Shown: positions 1 to 10,209 of the stretch, one piece after another
How positions within the stretch are numbered: the stretch's first letter is position 1
How the letters are laid out: each line of letters begins with the position of its first letter
NCBI GenBank assembly: GCA_039602395.1
Contig: JBCNJP010000017.1
Span: 22,154,275 to 22,218,274 of the forward strand
Direction: 5' to 3'
From: Deinandra increscens subsp. villosa
Lineage: Eukaryota; Streptophyta; Magnoliopsida; Asterales; Asteraceae
DNA length: 64,000 nt
Notes under the pieces: generated by a model
What the model saw: only the letters and a program-made list of their open reading frames with translations
Told to the model about the DNA's origin: nothing
The model's database searches: none
Translations under genes and position numbers: made by a program

Positions 1-1103
1 CAATCAAATTATTTCTTTTGTTTTTAATATTTCTTTTTTTTAAAGGGCAATATGGTGACTTGACATAATCTATTTTTGTAAACTATTTTTAATAAATTGA
101 CTACACCAATTTTCTCTCTCTCATTTACTCTTTCCTAAAATCTAACTCTCTCTACTTTAATTTTAAATTTCCAGGCTAAATTTAAAAAAAAAAAAAAAAA
201 AGAACCTAATTTACAAAAGAAAAAAAAATCGTTGATCAGCAGTTCATCATCAGCACAACGATGGTTACTTCGTTGTAACAATAATTTTATGTATTTTTTC
301 AAGAAAATAAACGATGGTTACATAGGTGTAACCATTCAGAAAAGTTACATAGAAAGAAAGAAGTTCATAGAAGATTACTACTTACATTTATGTAATACTA
401 TCATATGTGTAATCACGTGAAACAATTTCATAACATTCTAGAAAGAAAATACATGGTGTTACATTCGTGTAACATCAACTAAAAACATGTGAAATAAAAG
501 TGTTATATACGTGTAATAACTACTTACATTTATGTAATAACTATCAAATACGTAATCACGTGAAACAATTTCATAACGTTATAGAAAGAAAATACATTGT
601 GTTACATTCGTGTAACATCAATTAAAAACATGTGAAATAAAAGTGTTACAGACGTGTAATCAGATCTATAAATAATAGAACCACGAATACAATTTACAAA
701 CTTTTCTGAATGGTTACACCTATGTAACCATCGTTAATTTTTTTTTTTTTAAAAAGCTAAAATTATTGTTACAACGATGTAACAATCGTTATGTTGGTGA
801 TGGGCTTATGATCAACGATTTTTTTCTTTTGTAAATTAGTTTTTTTTTCTTTTTAAAATTTGATCTGAAAATTTAAAATTAAAAGAGAGAGAGTTTAGGA
901 AAGAAGAGATGGGAGAGAGAAATTGATTTAAACATTTATTAAAAGAAATATGGTATGTCTATAATGCCTTTGGTGCATTAAATAGATTTCAAATTATTTT
1001 CAAAAATGACACATTCATTTTCAACCATAGATTAACTAAATAATGGTGTAAGATGGGTTTTCCAGGTTTTCTAAAAAGGTGAGGTTTTCCATTGAACCTT
1101 GGA
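1..1103. mobile_element. (TA)n-associated element with GTTACA palindromes (window-truncated)
   Basis: This short non-autonomous element is seen whole in the other arm (46804-47973). Its ends carry GGAAAACCTGGAAAACC-like inverted sequence, and its left and right halves are themselves long inverted repeats (about 60-420 against 690-960). The middle is studded with GTTACA...TGTAAC palindromes, for example around 455-475 and 600-625. There is no credible coding sequence. An element at 17942-18296 has the same termini and motif. Confidence 0.7.
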
Positions 1104-1684
1104 GAAGAGTAAAATGAAAACCTCTTCGAGTTGGAAAAACCGTGAAAACTAAGCTAAAAATTCGTTTTTTATTCTGATTTTTTTATGGTGACTCTCTAAC
1201 TTAAAAAGACACCCTTTTTGAAAAAAATAAAAAAAAACGCCGAGTAAATTTTTTTTAAAAAAATATTTAAGAACCGATTTTTTTGCAAAAAGAAGTTAAC
1301 CGGCCAAAAAAGACGTTCAAAATTTGTTATTTTTTTAGATGTATTTTTTATAGATTCTACATTCATTTTTGATGGTTTTGGTGAAAAAAAAGTAAAAAAG
1401 CGCCTAGAGTTTTTTTTTTAAAAAAAAATTCTTTACAGATTTTGTTACATATGTAAGAAGGCATTTTACATATGTAACAGGCAAATGTTACATATGTAAC
1501 ATGACGTAACGTCAAATTTCGGAAATTTTTTAAAAAAATAACTACTAGGCGGTTTTTTGATTTTTTTTCACCATAGGGCTTGTATTAACGTATATAATCA
1601 CTACAAAAAATTTGAAGAAAAAAAATCATTTTGTGGTACTTACCACGGTATTTCCAACTCAAAGTGGTTTTCATTATATCCATC

Positions 1685-1688
<4 letters not shown>
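1104..1688. mobile_element. MITE-like element with ~45-bp terminal inverted repeats
   Basis: The sequence around 1113-1150 (ATGAAAACCTC...GAGTTGGAAA) is repeated inverted at 1640-1688, next to the (TA)n tract. The interior is AT-rich, with TTACATATGTAA palindromes at 1445-1503. It abuts the preceding element directly. Short open frames here are low-complexity and not genes. Confidence 0.6.

Positions 1689-1754
<66 letters not shown>
1689..1754. repeat. (TA)n microsatellite
   Basis: An uninterrupted TA dinucleotide tract of about 33 units separating two (TA)-flanked elements. Open frames read through it as alternating Tyr-Ile and are artefacts. Confidence 0.95.
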
Positions 1755-1757
<3 letters not shown>

Positions 1758-2407
1758 GTTAGGATCCTGCGAAAACACATTTTTTTGTGAAAACTGCGAA
1801 AACACATATTAAAACCCACGTAATTTTTTCATACGTTAACGATTTTTTATAAAATTTGCGCCAAAAATCTTAGAATTACGTTATCTTTAATTCTGGAACA
1901 AAATATTAAAAAAAACTTAACGATTTTTTTCATGTGATGCACATGTGCATCATATGTTTAAAAAAAGTTATAACATGTTATTTTTTTTCTTTAAATCTAA
2001 AGATAACACAACTATAAGATTTATGGTGCAATTTCTTTTTAAACCTATTAGTGTATATCACATGTATGAGGGTTTTTTTTTTTGTATGATGCACATGTGC
2101 ATCATTCAATAAAAACGTAAAAAATGATGAAAATATATGACATATGGTGCGACTAACAAAAAAAATATATTAACTCATAATAAAAGTATGAGTTTTTTTT
2201 TTGGTGATGCACATGTGCACCACATAAAAAAATAAAAAATAAAAAAAGCGTTAAGTTTTTTAAAACTTTTATAGGATTAGAGATAACATAATTTTAAGAC
2301 TTTTGGTGCAATTTTTTTTTTAAATATTAACATATGAAAAAGTTATATAGGTTTTAAGATTTGTTTACGCAGTTCTCACAAAAAAATGTGTTTTTGCATG
2401 ATCTTTC

Positions 2408-2409
<2 letters not shown>
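1755..2409. mobile_element. (TA)n-flanked element, CACATGTG-palindrome family
   Basis: The terminal inverted repeats are about 70 bp: the left end has GATCCTGCGAAAACAC and the right end, read inverted, GATCATGCAAAAACAC. (TA)n lies on both sides. The 16-bp palindrome GATGCACATGTGCATC recurs (1936-1951, 2088-2104, 2205-2220). The same family is present at 45481-46137 (mirror copy) and 48288-48913, with a relative at 9226-9972. It has no coding capacity and is probably mobilised in trans. Confidence 0.75.
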
Positions 2410-2442
<33 letters not shown>

Positions 2443-2446
<4 letters not shown>

Positions 2447-2947
2447 GAGGTTCATTGTAGACACTCTCATAAGTGTTGACAGGTAGACACTCTCTTTTAC
2501 ATGTGAAATTACTATATTTCGCATGTGAAATTCAATAAAAAAAACTTATTTTTTAGATTTTATGTAAATAAATAAATAAAATCTAAGATAAACAATGAGA
2601 ACTGTAAAAAATTTAATTCATGAATGATTACGTAATGAAATCTATGATGCACATCACTTGATTTTGAAAAAAAAAAGAGTAAAACGAAAGGATCATAATG
2701 AGCGTGCATAATTTGCATCATTCATGAATTAAATTTTTTACAATTCTCATTGTTTATCTTTGATTTTATATCTATAATGACTGTACCTACTTACAACCAA
2801 CTATTGTGTTAAATGCGTTATGTTTGGATAAAAAGATGAAATCAGAGGAAAAATAAAAACCCTAAAAAAGACTATATTAATGTTTAAACCATTTTGAAAT
2901 TGTTTTTACGGTAATCTTTGTTTTAAAAAGATTTAAAATATCATAAG
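2443..2947. mobile_element. Fragment of (TA)n-flanked element with internal hairpin
   Basis: It starts with GGGTGAGGTTCATTGTAG directly after a (TA)n tract, the same end as the element at 48042-48276. The matching opposite end is not visible. A hairpin with arms of about 50 bp lies at 2578-2628 and 2716-2767. No gene is seen. Confidence 0.55.
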
Positions 2948-3123
2948 CAGTAGCCGATTTAGACTAAAAATTCAGGGGTAAATTGAAGAAAAATCGTCTC
3001 TGGGGTTACAAAATACATAAAACGTTAAAAAAAATCTCACTACGCGGTGCAAATTTCCCTCTACGCGGTGCAAGTTCAGGAGTAACGGGCACTACCCCTC
3101 CCTATATGGTATATCCGCCACTG
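2948..3123. mobile_element. hAT-type MITE, 176 bp
   Basis: The ends CAGTAGCCGATTTAGAC and, inverted, CAGTGGCGGATATACC form imperfect terminal repeats. The element is flanked by a perfect 8-bp duplication ATCATAAG (2940-2947 and 3124-3131), the size expected for hAT. A mirror copy is at 44758-44933, and a different hAT MITE with similar ends is at 16555-16781. Confidence 0.85.
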
Positions 3124-3419
3124 ATCATAAGTATTTTTATTATTAAAATAAAGCCTTTGACAAAGATTTATGATTTTTTAGTTTAATCTGAAATAGTAAA
3201 TATATATCTAATGAGTGTGTCTAGAGAAAGTTTAAAGATGTATGCTTCACAACTAAAATATTAAAAATCGAAAACTTATAAAACTTTAAAGATATAGAAA
3301 TCGCTATTAAAAAGGTAAATATCATAAAAAAGTCAAAATATTTTTAATTTTTTTTTCCTTATATAAGCCTTTTAATAACTTTTTGCATATAAAAAAGCAA
3401 CATACAACTCTTCTGGCCT

Positions 3420-4833
3420 TCTTGTGACGGTAGGAAACCCCGTGCGGGCCTCTTCCCAGAGAACATTGGCAGACCTGGCATAGGGGTGAAACTCTTAAGG
3501 GGAGCTGTTAGTCGGAATGCAGAGTTTATCCAACGTTTGGCTTCGAAAAGAGCTTCCAACGCTGTTGATCTGATCTGCCTCCTCCCGAAGCTAGGGGATC
3601 CGCAGAGCGAACTTCTTCTGTTGCGCTTGTGTATGGGTATAGCCAAACGTTTCTTTGGGTTAAGGACATGTCCTCCTTTACACATGTTGGGGGATGCCTC
3701 CTATTTTTATAAAGAACTGCGCACGGCTGTCGAGAATTTGGTGGTTTGTGGGGGGTCCCTTATTTGGAGATCTCCAATGGCGGATTGCCTCATTACCCAT
3801 CAGGTGTGGGGGGCTTGGATTATATTATGCGGTTGAGGCTTCCTCGTTTGCCTTTTTGGCATCAAGGGCGCAATCTTGGGTGCTTCAAGATCATATTTTG
3901 AGGAAAAGTGGGATATGTGGCATGGACACAGAGTATGCGGGTGCGTTGGACCGTCTTCGGGATGTTACTCTAGACTTTGACTTGAGCGGTTTCGCTGAAA
4001 AGGACACCGCCCCCTCTAAAGCCCAAAAAGTTTTGGTGAGTGCCCTTTTTGGTAAAATCATGGAAGAGATGGAAGTGAAGTTTGACATGACCGTCAGACA
4101 AAAAGCCGTGTTCGGATGTTTACAAGCGTCACATGCCCAAGATTTCCTCCGGGTTATCCCTATCGAGGGGTTAGGCCAGCATATGTCTCCGATGGAATAT
4201 CATGCCATTCTTAAATACCGCCTCATGATTCCCATTTTCCCGTCTGATGAGAGATGCCCCGTTTGTCGCAAGACGTGTTTGGATTCGTTCGGGGAACATG
4301 CTGTCCATTGCAAAGAACTCCCGGGGTTTTAATATCGACATAATTTGGTTATGGATGTTCTATTTGACATATTCAAGCGCGCGGGGATTTCAGCGGAGAA
4401 GGAAGCTCTGGTCAACTTCCTGACGGACCCGTCTGATGGGTGATCGACTCTTAGACCGGCAAACATCTTGGTCTTTGGGTGGATAGGGGGTAAGCATGCA
4501 TGCCTGGATCTCACTAGGGTCTCCCCTCTAGTGGGCCTGGGGGCCGGGGAGTTCAAAGTGGGCCAGGCGGCTTCTAAGGCTGCGATGGGGAAAGTGAACA
4601 AGCATGAGAAAGCGTGCATTGAAAATCAACACGTGTTTGTTCCTTTTACCTTTGACACTTTTGGGTCCCTCGCCTCTGAGGCCGTGGAAACCTTGAGTAG
4701 AGTTCAACGGGTCATGCATGGTAATGTGGTGACCTTTGGTGCTAGGGATGTTGTTTCCACGAGGCTTAGTTTTGCTATCCAGAAAGGTTTGGCGGCGCAA
4801 CTTGTTGCCCGCCTCCCTTGCCCGTTGGGGTGA
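3420..4833 (+). pseudogene. Reverse-transcriptase-type protein, C-terminal part with R2-like zinc finger and endonuclease motif, broken
   Basis: Three reading-frame pieces (3486-3836, 3694-4443, 4468-4833) make up the C-terminal part of a widespread plant retroelement-like protein. A 1-bp deletion near 3711, compared with the mirror arm, shifts the frame. A zinc-finger-like stretch CPVCRKTCLDSFGEHAVHC is followed by the motif R-P-A-N and then ACLDLT, an arrangement like the CCHC plus PD-(D/E)XK endonuclease tail of R2-type non-LTR elements. The expected acidic residue of RPAD is Asn here. Stop codons interrupt at 4330-4332 and 4441-4443; the second looks like CGA changed to TGA. The polymerase fingers and palm are absent. 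It ends near an LVARLP motif. Family assignment rests on motifs only. Confidence 0.65.
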
Positions 4834-5110
4834 TTGTCCACTTGTATTTGTCTTAAGTTGTAAAAGGCATATAATAATTTTTTGCACGTTAATGTACATT
4901 CACATCTTATATTTGAATGAAATTATAAGTTTTTTATTTTCTAGTATAAACATATTAGTAGAGCCAGAGGCTTTATATTATACTATACTATAGTGTACTA
5001 TACTGTACTTTGTTGTGTTGTGTTGTGCTGCATTGCAAAGCACTGTACGGTACTGTACGATACGATACCATACCATACCATATCATACTATACCATACCA
5101 TACAATACCT
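4834..5110. repeat. Pentanucleotide-like satellite tract
   Basis: From about 4975 to 5106 the sequence is degenerate 5-bp repeats, moving from TACTA/TGTAC to TTGTG and then ATACC. The mirror tract is at 42775-42905. The bases between 4834 and 4975 show no gene. Confidence 0.85.
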
Positions 5111-5410
5111 ATCAATTTCACAGTCAGTATGCTTTCAAAACATCATTCCATAAACAAACCATTCTAAACAAACCAACATTGAGTAAAGAGTGAGTACCAA
5201 CAAACATAAACCAACATGTGCTATTTTTCTGTATGCCAGTGTGCCAATGTTTATGTTTAATACGGATACTACATAACAAATTCTATATGTGTGCGATTCT
5301 TCCATATCATCTGACTAACAATCAGTATATCTCCAAAATATCATTCCAAAACAAACCATTCTAAAAATAACAACATTAAGTCATCAGTGCGTACCAACCA
5401 ACCAAAACCA

Positions 5411-5812
5411 TCATGTGTCTAGACAAACAAAACATAATACTTCCATAACAAGCCAAAAGCAAGTAAACATAACAAAATTAAATTTAACTTCCATTCTTAC
5501 CCAACATCTCAGCCTATCATTGATGTTCTTAATCGCTGCATAGCGCCTTCTTAAGTTTATATCCACCTTTAAGTACTCTATATCTTCAAAATTAATTAAC
5601 ACGCAACTTCATTTTGTTAATATCATGCAAGAGTAAACATACTTGCGCCTCAAGTCATTCAGCTGTAATTGTTTTGCAATTGGCTCACCTGAGAGTTCAC
5701 ATTTCCAATCTTTAACCAAAGTTCCCTCAAAGGTCTCCATGTGCCGCATCACAAATACACCGGCATCAATAAAGTTATTTAGAGACATCCATGGCATTTG
5801 CATCCAGTTCAC
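5411..5812 (-). pseudogene. Ulp1-like cysteine protease C-terminal fragment
   Basis: The minus-strand frame 5609-5812 contains D-A-G-V-F-V-M-R-H-M-E-T-F followed by an L..LR.KY segment. This resembles the end of the Ulp1/SENP-type C48 peptidase domain carried by many plant transposons and by host genes. In that family the stretch normally reads DCGVFVMRHMET, with Cys as nucleophile; here it is Ala (codon GCC). A second frame, 5411-5602, continues the similarity downstream. There is no His or Asp part, no start and no full domain, so this is a remnant. It probably derives from a MULE or CACTA-type element. Confidence 0.55.
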
Positions 5813-5830
5813 AGCCGTTTCTTTAATTTG

Positions 5831-5914
5831 TACTGATCTAGGATGTTCATGTTCAACAAAGTACCAGTATCAACCAAGTACTGATCTAGGATGTTCATTT
5901 TTAACCAAGTACAA
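5831..5914 (+). repeat. Short tandem duplication, 48-bp period
   Basis: The motif TACTGATCTAGGATGTTCAT occurs at 5831 and again at 5879, each followed by a CAACCAAGTA-type tail. Confidence 0.8.
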
Positions 5915-6934
5915 CAACATGTCCCCCTTGTAGAAAATAATATATTTTGCTCATTAATTACTTATTTTTACTAGGGCTGTTCACGATCCGAATCGAACCG
6001 AACGGACCTTTGCTCATGTTTGGTTCGTTTACAAACCGAACCGAACCGAACCGAGCATTTTTTCAATCGATCCAATATCAAACGAGCGACTTTCGATCCA
6101 AGTATTTTTCGAGCGATCGCCGAGCGAATTCCGAGCGTCGCGGAACAAAAAGGAAAGTGACGATGGGTGGTGATCTGACATAACACCTTCATCCATATTT
6201 CTAATTTTAGCACATTTTGTCCAATAACTAACACCCTAGTCTTGTTGGTAATTTTTTTTACAAAATGACCTAAATGTTGTTGGTGATCTAACATAACACA
6301 TTCGTAGCACTTATTTATCTATCTACGAATCATATACATCCATAAACAAAAAACTTCAAGATCCACAAAATGATAAACTAACGTATTAAACTTACATCCA
6401 GAGTCAAATATTAATAGAACTTGAAGCTGCAAAGAATTTTTAGAAGAACGAAAACCATAATCCTAATTTTAATCTTAACAAAATAAAATTGATAAATAAA
6501 TAATAAAAGTATATAATTTTAATAATCAAATGTGTATATATCTTCTATATAATATATATATGAAAAGATTGAATGCCACATGGCATTACCACAACAATCC
6601 TTTTTTTTCATTTTCCCGCTCAAATAGTTTGCCTCATATTTTTTTAATTGGTTTGAATAATTGACAAAGTCATTAACTAATTTTTTAACAAACTAATTGA
6701 CATTTAAATGCATATCTCATATCCTAATTTAAAAGCTGAATTAATTGAAATTAATTCATAATAAATGAGGATATGAATACTTTATTTTTGGCAAGTATTC
6801 ATATCAATTACTAAGTTTATTCTAAAATAATTTCAAAATTTAACATTTACCAATCGAAAGAAAATTATATAAACATATTAAATATTAAATGTGTATATTT
6901 TTCTAAATAATTAATCAAATTGTAAAAATAATTT

Positions 6935-7606
6935 GAAATTCACGGAAATAACTTGCAAGTAAACATCCGAAAATTTTAATTTTTTAAACATTTTAATTTC
7001 ACAAAAAAATACTTGCAAAATTATATCCGAAAATTTTGCACATTAAATTCAAATTTCTATATTCTTTTAAACAATTTTCAGTTACAATTTAACAAAATTG
7101 CATAATTTTAGGATGTTGACCATTTATCAATTCAAAATATTCAATTTTTAAAGATTCAACAATCAAATTTCGGAAATATTTAAAATTCCAAATTAATCCA
7201 ACTAATTTCCCTAAATTTATAGCCGAATTTAATGTATCATCACCAACAGAGGTTTTCTAAAAATAATTTGATATAATTTGAAATTCACGGAAATAACTTG
7301 CAAGTAAACATCTGAAAATTTTAATTGTTTAAACATTTTAATTTCACAAAAAAAATACTTGCAAAATTATATCCGAAAATTTTGCACATTAAATTCAAAT
7401 TTCTATATTTTTTAAACAATTTTCAGTTACAATTTAACAAAATTGCATAATTTTAGGATGTTGACCATTTATCAATTCAAATATTCAATTTTTAAAAATT
7501 CAACAATCAAATTTCCGAAATATTTAAAATTCCAAATTAATCCAACTAATTTCCCTAAATTTATAGCCGAATTTAATGTATCATCACCAACAGAGGTTTT
7601 CTAAAA
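6935..7606 (+). repeat. Tandem duplication, 345-bp period
   Basis: The block starting GAAATTCACGGAAATAACTT at 6935 recurs at 7280. Both copies end in CCAACAGAGGTTTTCTAAAA (7241-7260 and 7587-7606). The copies differ by only a few bases and short indels. Confidence 0.9.
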
Positions 7607-8011
7607 CATCCTAATCTTCTGTTTCACTTCGAGTTCATAATCCTCATCACCATTATTCTTCTTCTTACTTGATATTCAAGTTCTTTTCTGGTTATCTCTA
7701 TTCATCTCTTTACTTTTAAATTTCATTCTTTAATCTACTTTAAATTATTACTTATGATTGATATGTAAAACATATAGATTTTTACTTCTTATGCAACATT
7801 TATCATAAATAATTAAACATCAACATGTCTATTTATATGTATACGGTTCGTTAAATGTTTAACGATTTCAAAGTTAGATATATACGGTTTGGTTAATGAC
7901 TATTTAAGCATCAACGTTAGATTTATATATCGAAAAAACGTTTTTCATGTATACGGTTCGTTAAATCTATTCGTTACACAATATGTAAAACGAATTTTTG
8001 TTTTCAACAAT

Positions 8012-8310
8012 TCTTAAACATCGACATCACAATTTTTTGTATCCCAAATATTAATTCCCCATATTTAAACATCTCCTATAAAATAATTGTTCGTATCCGA
8101 AAAAAATGGATTAGATAGAATATTCAATAATAAACAGTTGATGAAAAATGAATTTTTTTTCAACAACTCTTAAACATCGACATCACAATTTTTTGTATCC
8201 CAAATAGTAATTGCCCATATCTTATTATCTCCTATAAAACAATTGTTTGTATTCGAAAAAATGGATTAGATAAATATTCAACAACAAACAGTTGATGAAA
8301 TACAGAAAGA
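8012..8310 (+). repeat. Tandem duplication, 156-bp period
   Basis: The block TCTTAAACATCGACATCACA begins at 8012 and again at 8168. Similarity continues through CAGTTGATGAAA in both copies. Confidence 0.85.
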
Positions 8311-8359
8311 CCATTTAATGTTTAACAAATCAGATGAATATTATTAGAAAACTTCAAGA

Positions 8360-8527
8360 GTTGGACTTTATTTGAAGAATCAATGTTTTAGTCATGGTGA
8401 GCTTTATGTTGCATTATCAAGGTTTAAGAGTAGGGATGGACAAAAACTTCTCATATTAGATGAATACGGAAAAGTGACAAACAAAACATCAAATGTTGTT
8501 TATAAGTTTGTATTTTCAAATTTATAA
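8360..8527 (+). pseudogene. Helitron PIF1-like helicase, C-terminal remnant
   Basis: One open frame of 55 codons plus stop reads VGLYLKNQCFSHGELYVALS, then an R..SRDG-type turn and a final NVVYKFVFSNL. The H-G-[EQ]-L-Y-V-A-L-S-R stretch is the conserved last helicase motif of plant RepHel proteins. The Rep domain and the rest of the helicase are missing. It sits about 130 bp before the Helitron 3' end, the normal position for the end of this gene. It is too short to act as an enzyme. Confidence 0.8.
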
Positions 8528-8655
8528 CTTTTTATGTTGTCGAATGTTAATTTTTTATCTTTAATTCCAATTATCGAATTACATTTTTATAACATGTTAA
8601 ATTTTGTATTCATTTTTTAAAAACCGCCCGTGCGTCGCACGGGTATCAAAAACTA

Positions 8656-8656
<1 letters not shown>

Positions 8657-8710
<54 letters not shown>
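8657..8710. repeat. (TA)n microsatellite
   Basis: A TA tract with one interruption. It lies between the Helitron end and a (TA)n-targeting element. Confidence 0.95.
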
Positions 8711-9188
8711 GGTAAAAGATCCGTGTATACCCCTTATTTTTTGTAGACCCCGTAGACCCCTTATAAAACTCAATAAAACTCATTAAAACTCACTAAAAAT
8801 AAAACTCAGTTTTGTTAATTTAGTTTTTTTTTATTTGCGATAAGCTTTTAAGAACAAAAAAAGACAATTAAAAAAAAGAAAAACGAAAAACATTAAAAAA
8901 TTGAACATTTTAAAACAATGAGTTTTAAAAATCAATGAGTTTAAAACTCAATAAACTCAATAAAACTCAGTGTTGCGTTTAAAACTCAATATTTTAAAAC
9001 TCATTGTCTTGAAATGTTTGATTTTTTAATGTTTTTTGTTTTTTTTTAATTTATTTATTTATTTTTTTGGTTCTTAAAAGCTTATCGTAATAAAAAAAAC
9101 CAAATTTACAACACTGAGTTTTATTTTTATTGAGTTTTATAGGGGTCTACGGGGTCTACAAAATTTAAGGGGTCTACACGGAACCCTT

Positions 9189-9191
<3 letters not shown>
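8711..9191. mobile_element. (TA)n-flanked MITE with GTAGACCCC repeats
   Basis: Long terminal inverted repeats: left GGTAAAAGATCCGTGTA followed by TGTAGACCCCGTAGACCCC; right, inverted, GGGAAGGGTTCCGTGTAGAC followed by the same GTAGACCCC pair. The interior is built of AAAACTCAAT repeats in both orientations. (TA)n lies on both sides. No coding sequence. Confidence 0.8.
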
Positions 9192-9225
<34 letters not shown>

Positions 9226-9230
<5 letters not shown>

Positions 9231-9969
9231 AGGTTCATGTGAAAACAACTTTTATTGCGAAAACACGAAAACAAATATTAAAACCTCTATAACTTTTTCA
9301 TACGTTAATATTTTTATAAAAAATTTGCACCAAAATCCTTAAAATTATGTTATCTTTAGTTCTGGGAAAAAATTAAAAAAAAATCAAAATTTTTTAAAAT
9401 TATTATTGCACATGTGCAATAATAATTATTATTATTATTATTGCACATATGCAATAATATTAAAACCTTTATAACTTTTTTCATATGTTAAAATTTTTTA
9501 TAAAAAATTGCACCATAAATCTTATACTTCTGTTATCTTTAATTCTGGAGAAAATTAAAAAAAAAATTCGATGTTTTTTTTATTTTTTTATTATTGCACA
9601 TGTGCAATAAAAATTTATTAAACCTCTATAACTTTTTCATACGTTAATATTTTTGATAAAAATTTGTACCATAGATCTTATAATTCTGTTATCTTTAATT
9701 CTGGAAAAAATTTTAAAAAAATTAACGTTTTTTTGTTAATATTGCACATGTGTAATATAATTAATACGTATTATTGTACATGTGCAATAATAAAAGAATC
9801 ACGAAATTTTATATATTTAATTTTTTTTTCCAGAATTAAAGGTGACATAATTTTAAGACTTTTGGTGCAAATTTTTTAAAAAAAAATATTATCGTATGAG
9901 GAAGTTATAGAGGTTTTAATATTTGTTTTCGTGTTTTCGCAATAACATCTTGTTTTTATTTGATCATTC

Positions 9970-9972
<3 letters not shown>
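9226..9972. mobile_element. (TA)n-flanked element, TTGCACATGTGCAA palindrome family
   Basis: It begins GGGTAAGGTTCATGTGAAAA and ends with the inverse of GGGGAATGATCA, between (TA)n tracts. The terminal regions are inverted copies containing GTTTTCGTGTTTTCGC-like sequence. The palindrome ATTGCACATGTGCAAT and variants recur (9408-9423, 9443-9456, 9594-9609, 9740-9755, 9775-9791). It is related to the element at 1755-2409. Confidence 0.75.

Positions 9973-10022
<50 letters not shown>
9973..10022. repeat. (TA)n microsatellite
   Basis: A TA tract of about 25 units at the right side of the preceding element. Confidence 0.95.
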
Positions 10023-10026
<4 letters not shown>

Positions 10027-10209
10027 ACATAATTCAAGCAAAACGAGCAAGCATCGAGCGAGCGCACTTGGTTCGTTTTACAAATCGAACCGAGCCGCTC
10101 GGTTCATTTTTAAAGCGAGCGACAATCGAACGAGCATTTTCCAAACATTTTTTGAGCGAGTTCAAACGAGTTTCGAGTTTTAAGTTTTTTGCACATCCCT
10201 AATTTTTAC

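Larger units (their letters stand above)
1..5475 (+). repeat. Left arm of large inverted repeat
   Basis: The reverse complement of this segment is found at 42405-47904: position 1 matches 47904 and position 5475 matches 42405. The arms are nearly identical by eye and share every nested insertion and the same nonsense codons. Differences are few: a 1-bp indel near 3711, scattered substitutions, and different lengths of the (TA)n tracts. The outer limit lies beyond the window start, and the inner limit of the partner falls exactly on a 500-N gap, so neither true boundary is visible. Confidence 0.95.
6541..8656 (+). mobile_element. Helitron with decayed helicase tail
   Basis: The 5' end is TCTTCTATATAATA, preceded by A. 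The 3' end is CTAG at 8653-8656, followed by T, as expected for insertion between A and T. Just upstream of the end is a GC-rich hairpin, CCCGTGCGTCGCACGGG (8627-8643). A 55-residue remnant of the Helitron helicase C-terminus lies at 8360-8527. The rest is AT-rich with two tandem duplications, so the element cannot move on its own. Confidence 0.85.
5972..10201. mobile_element. hAT-like element, 4.2 kb, with nested insertions
   Basis: It is bounded by TAGGGCTGTTCA on the left and, inverted, TAGGGATGTGCA on the right. A perfect 8-bp target duplication ATTTTTAC flanks it (5964-5971 and 10202-10209). Subterminal regions are rich in CGAACCGA and CGAGCGA repeats (5985-6130 and 10045-10165), as often seen in hAT elements. 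No transposase remnant is recognised. The interior is taken up by a Helitron (6541-8656) and two (TA)n-flanked elements. Confidence 0.8.

Noticed and set aside
1557..1812. Open frames through (TA)n tracts reading Tyr-Ile repeats (also near 9923-10183, 46081-46340, 48858-49154)
   Set aside because: Low-complexity translation of microsatellites; no codon structure or homology.
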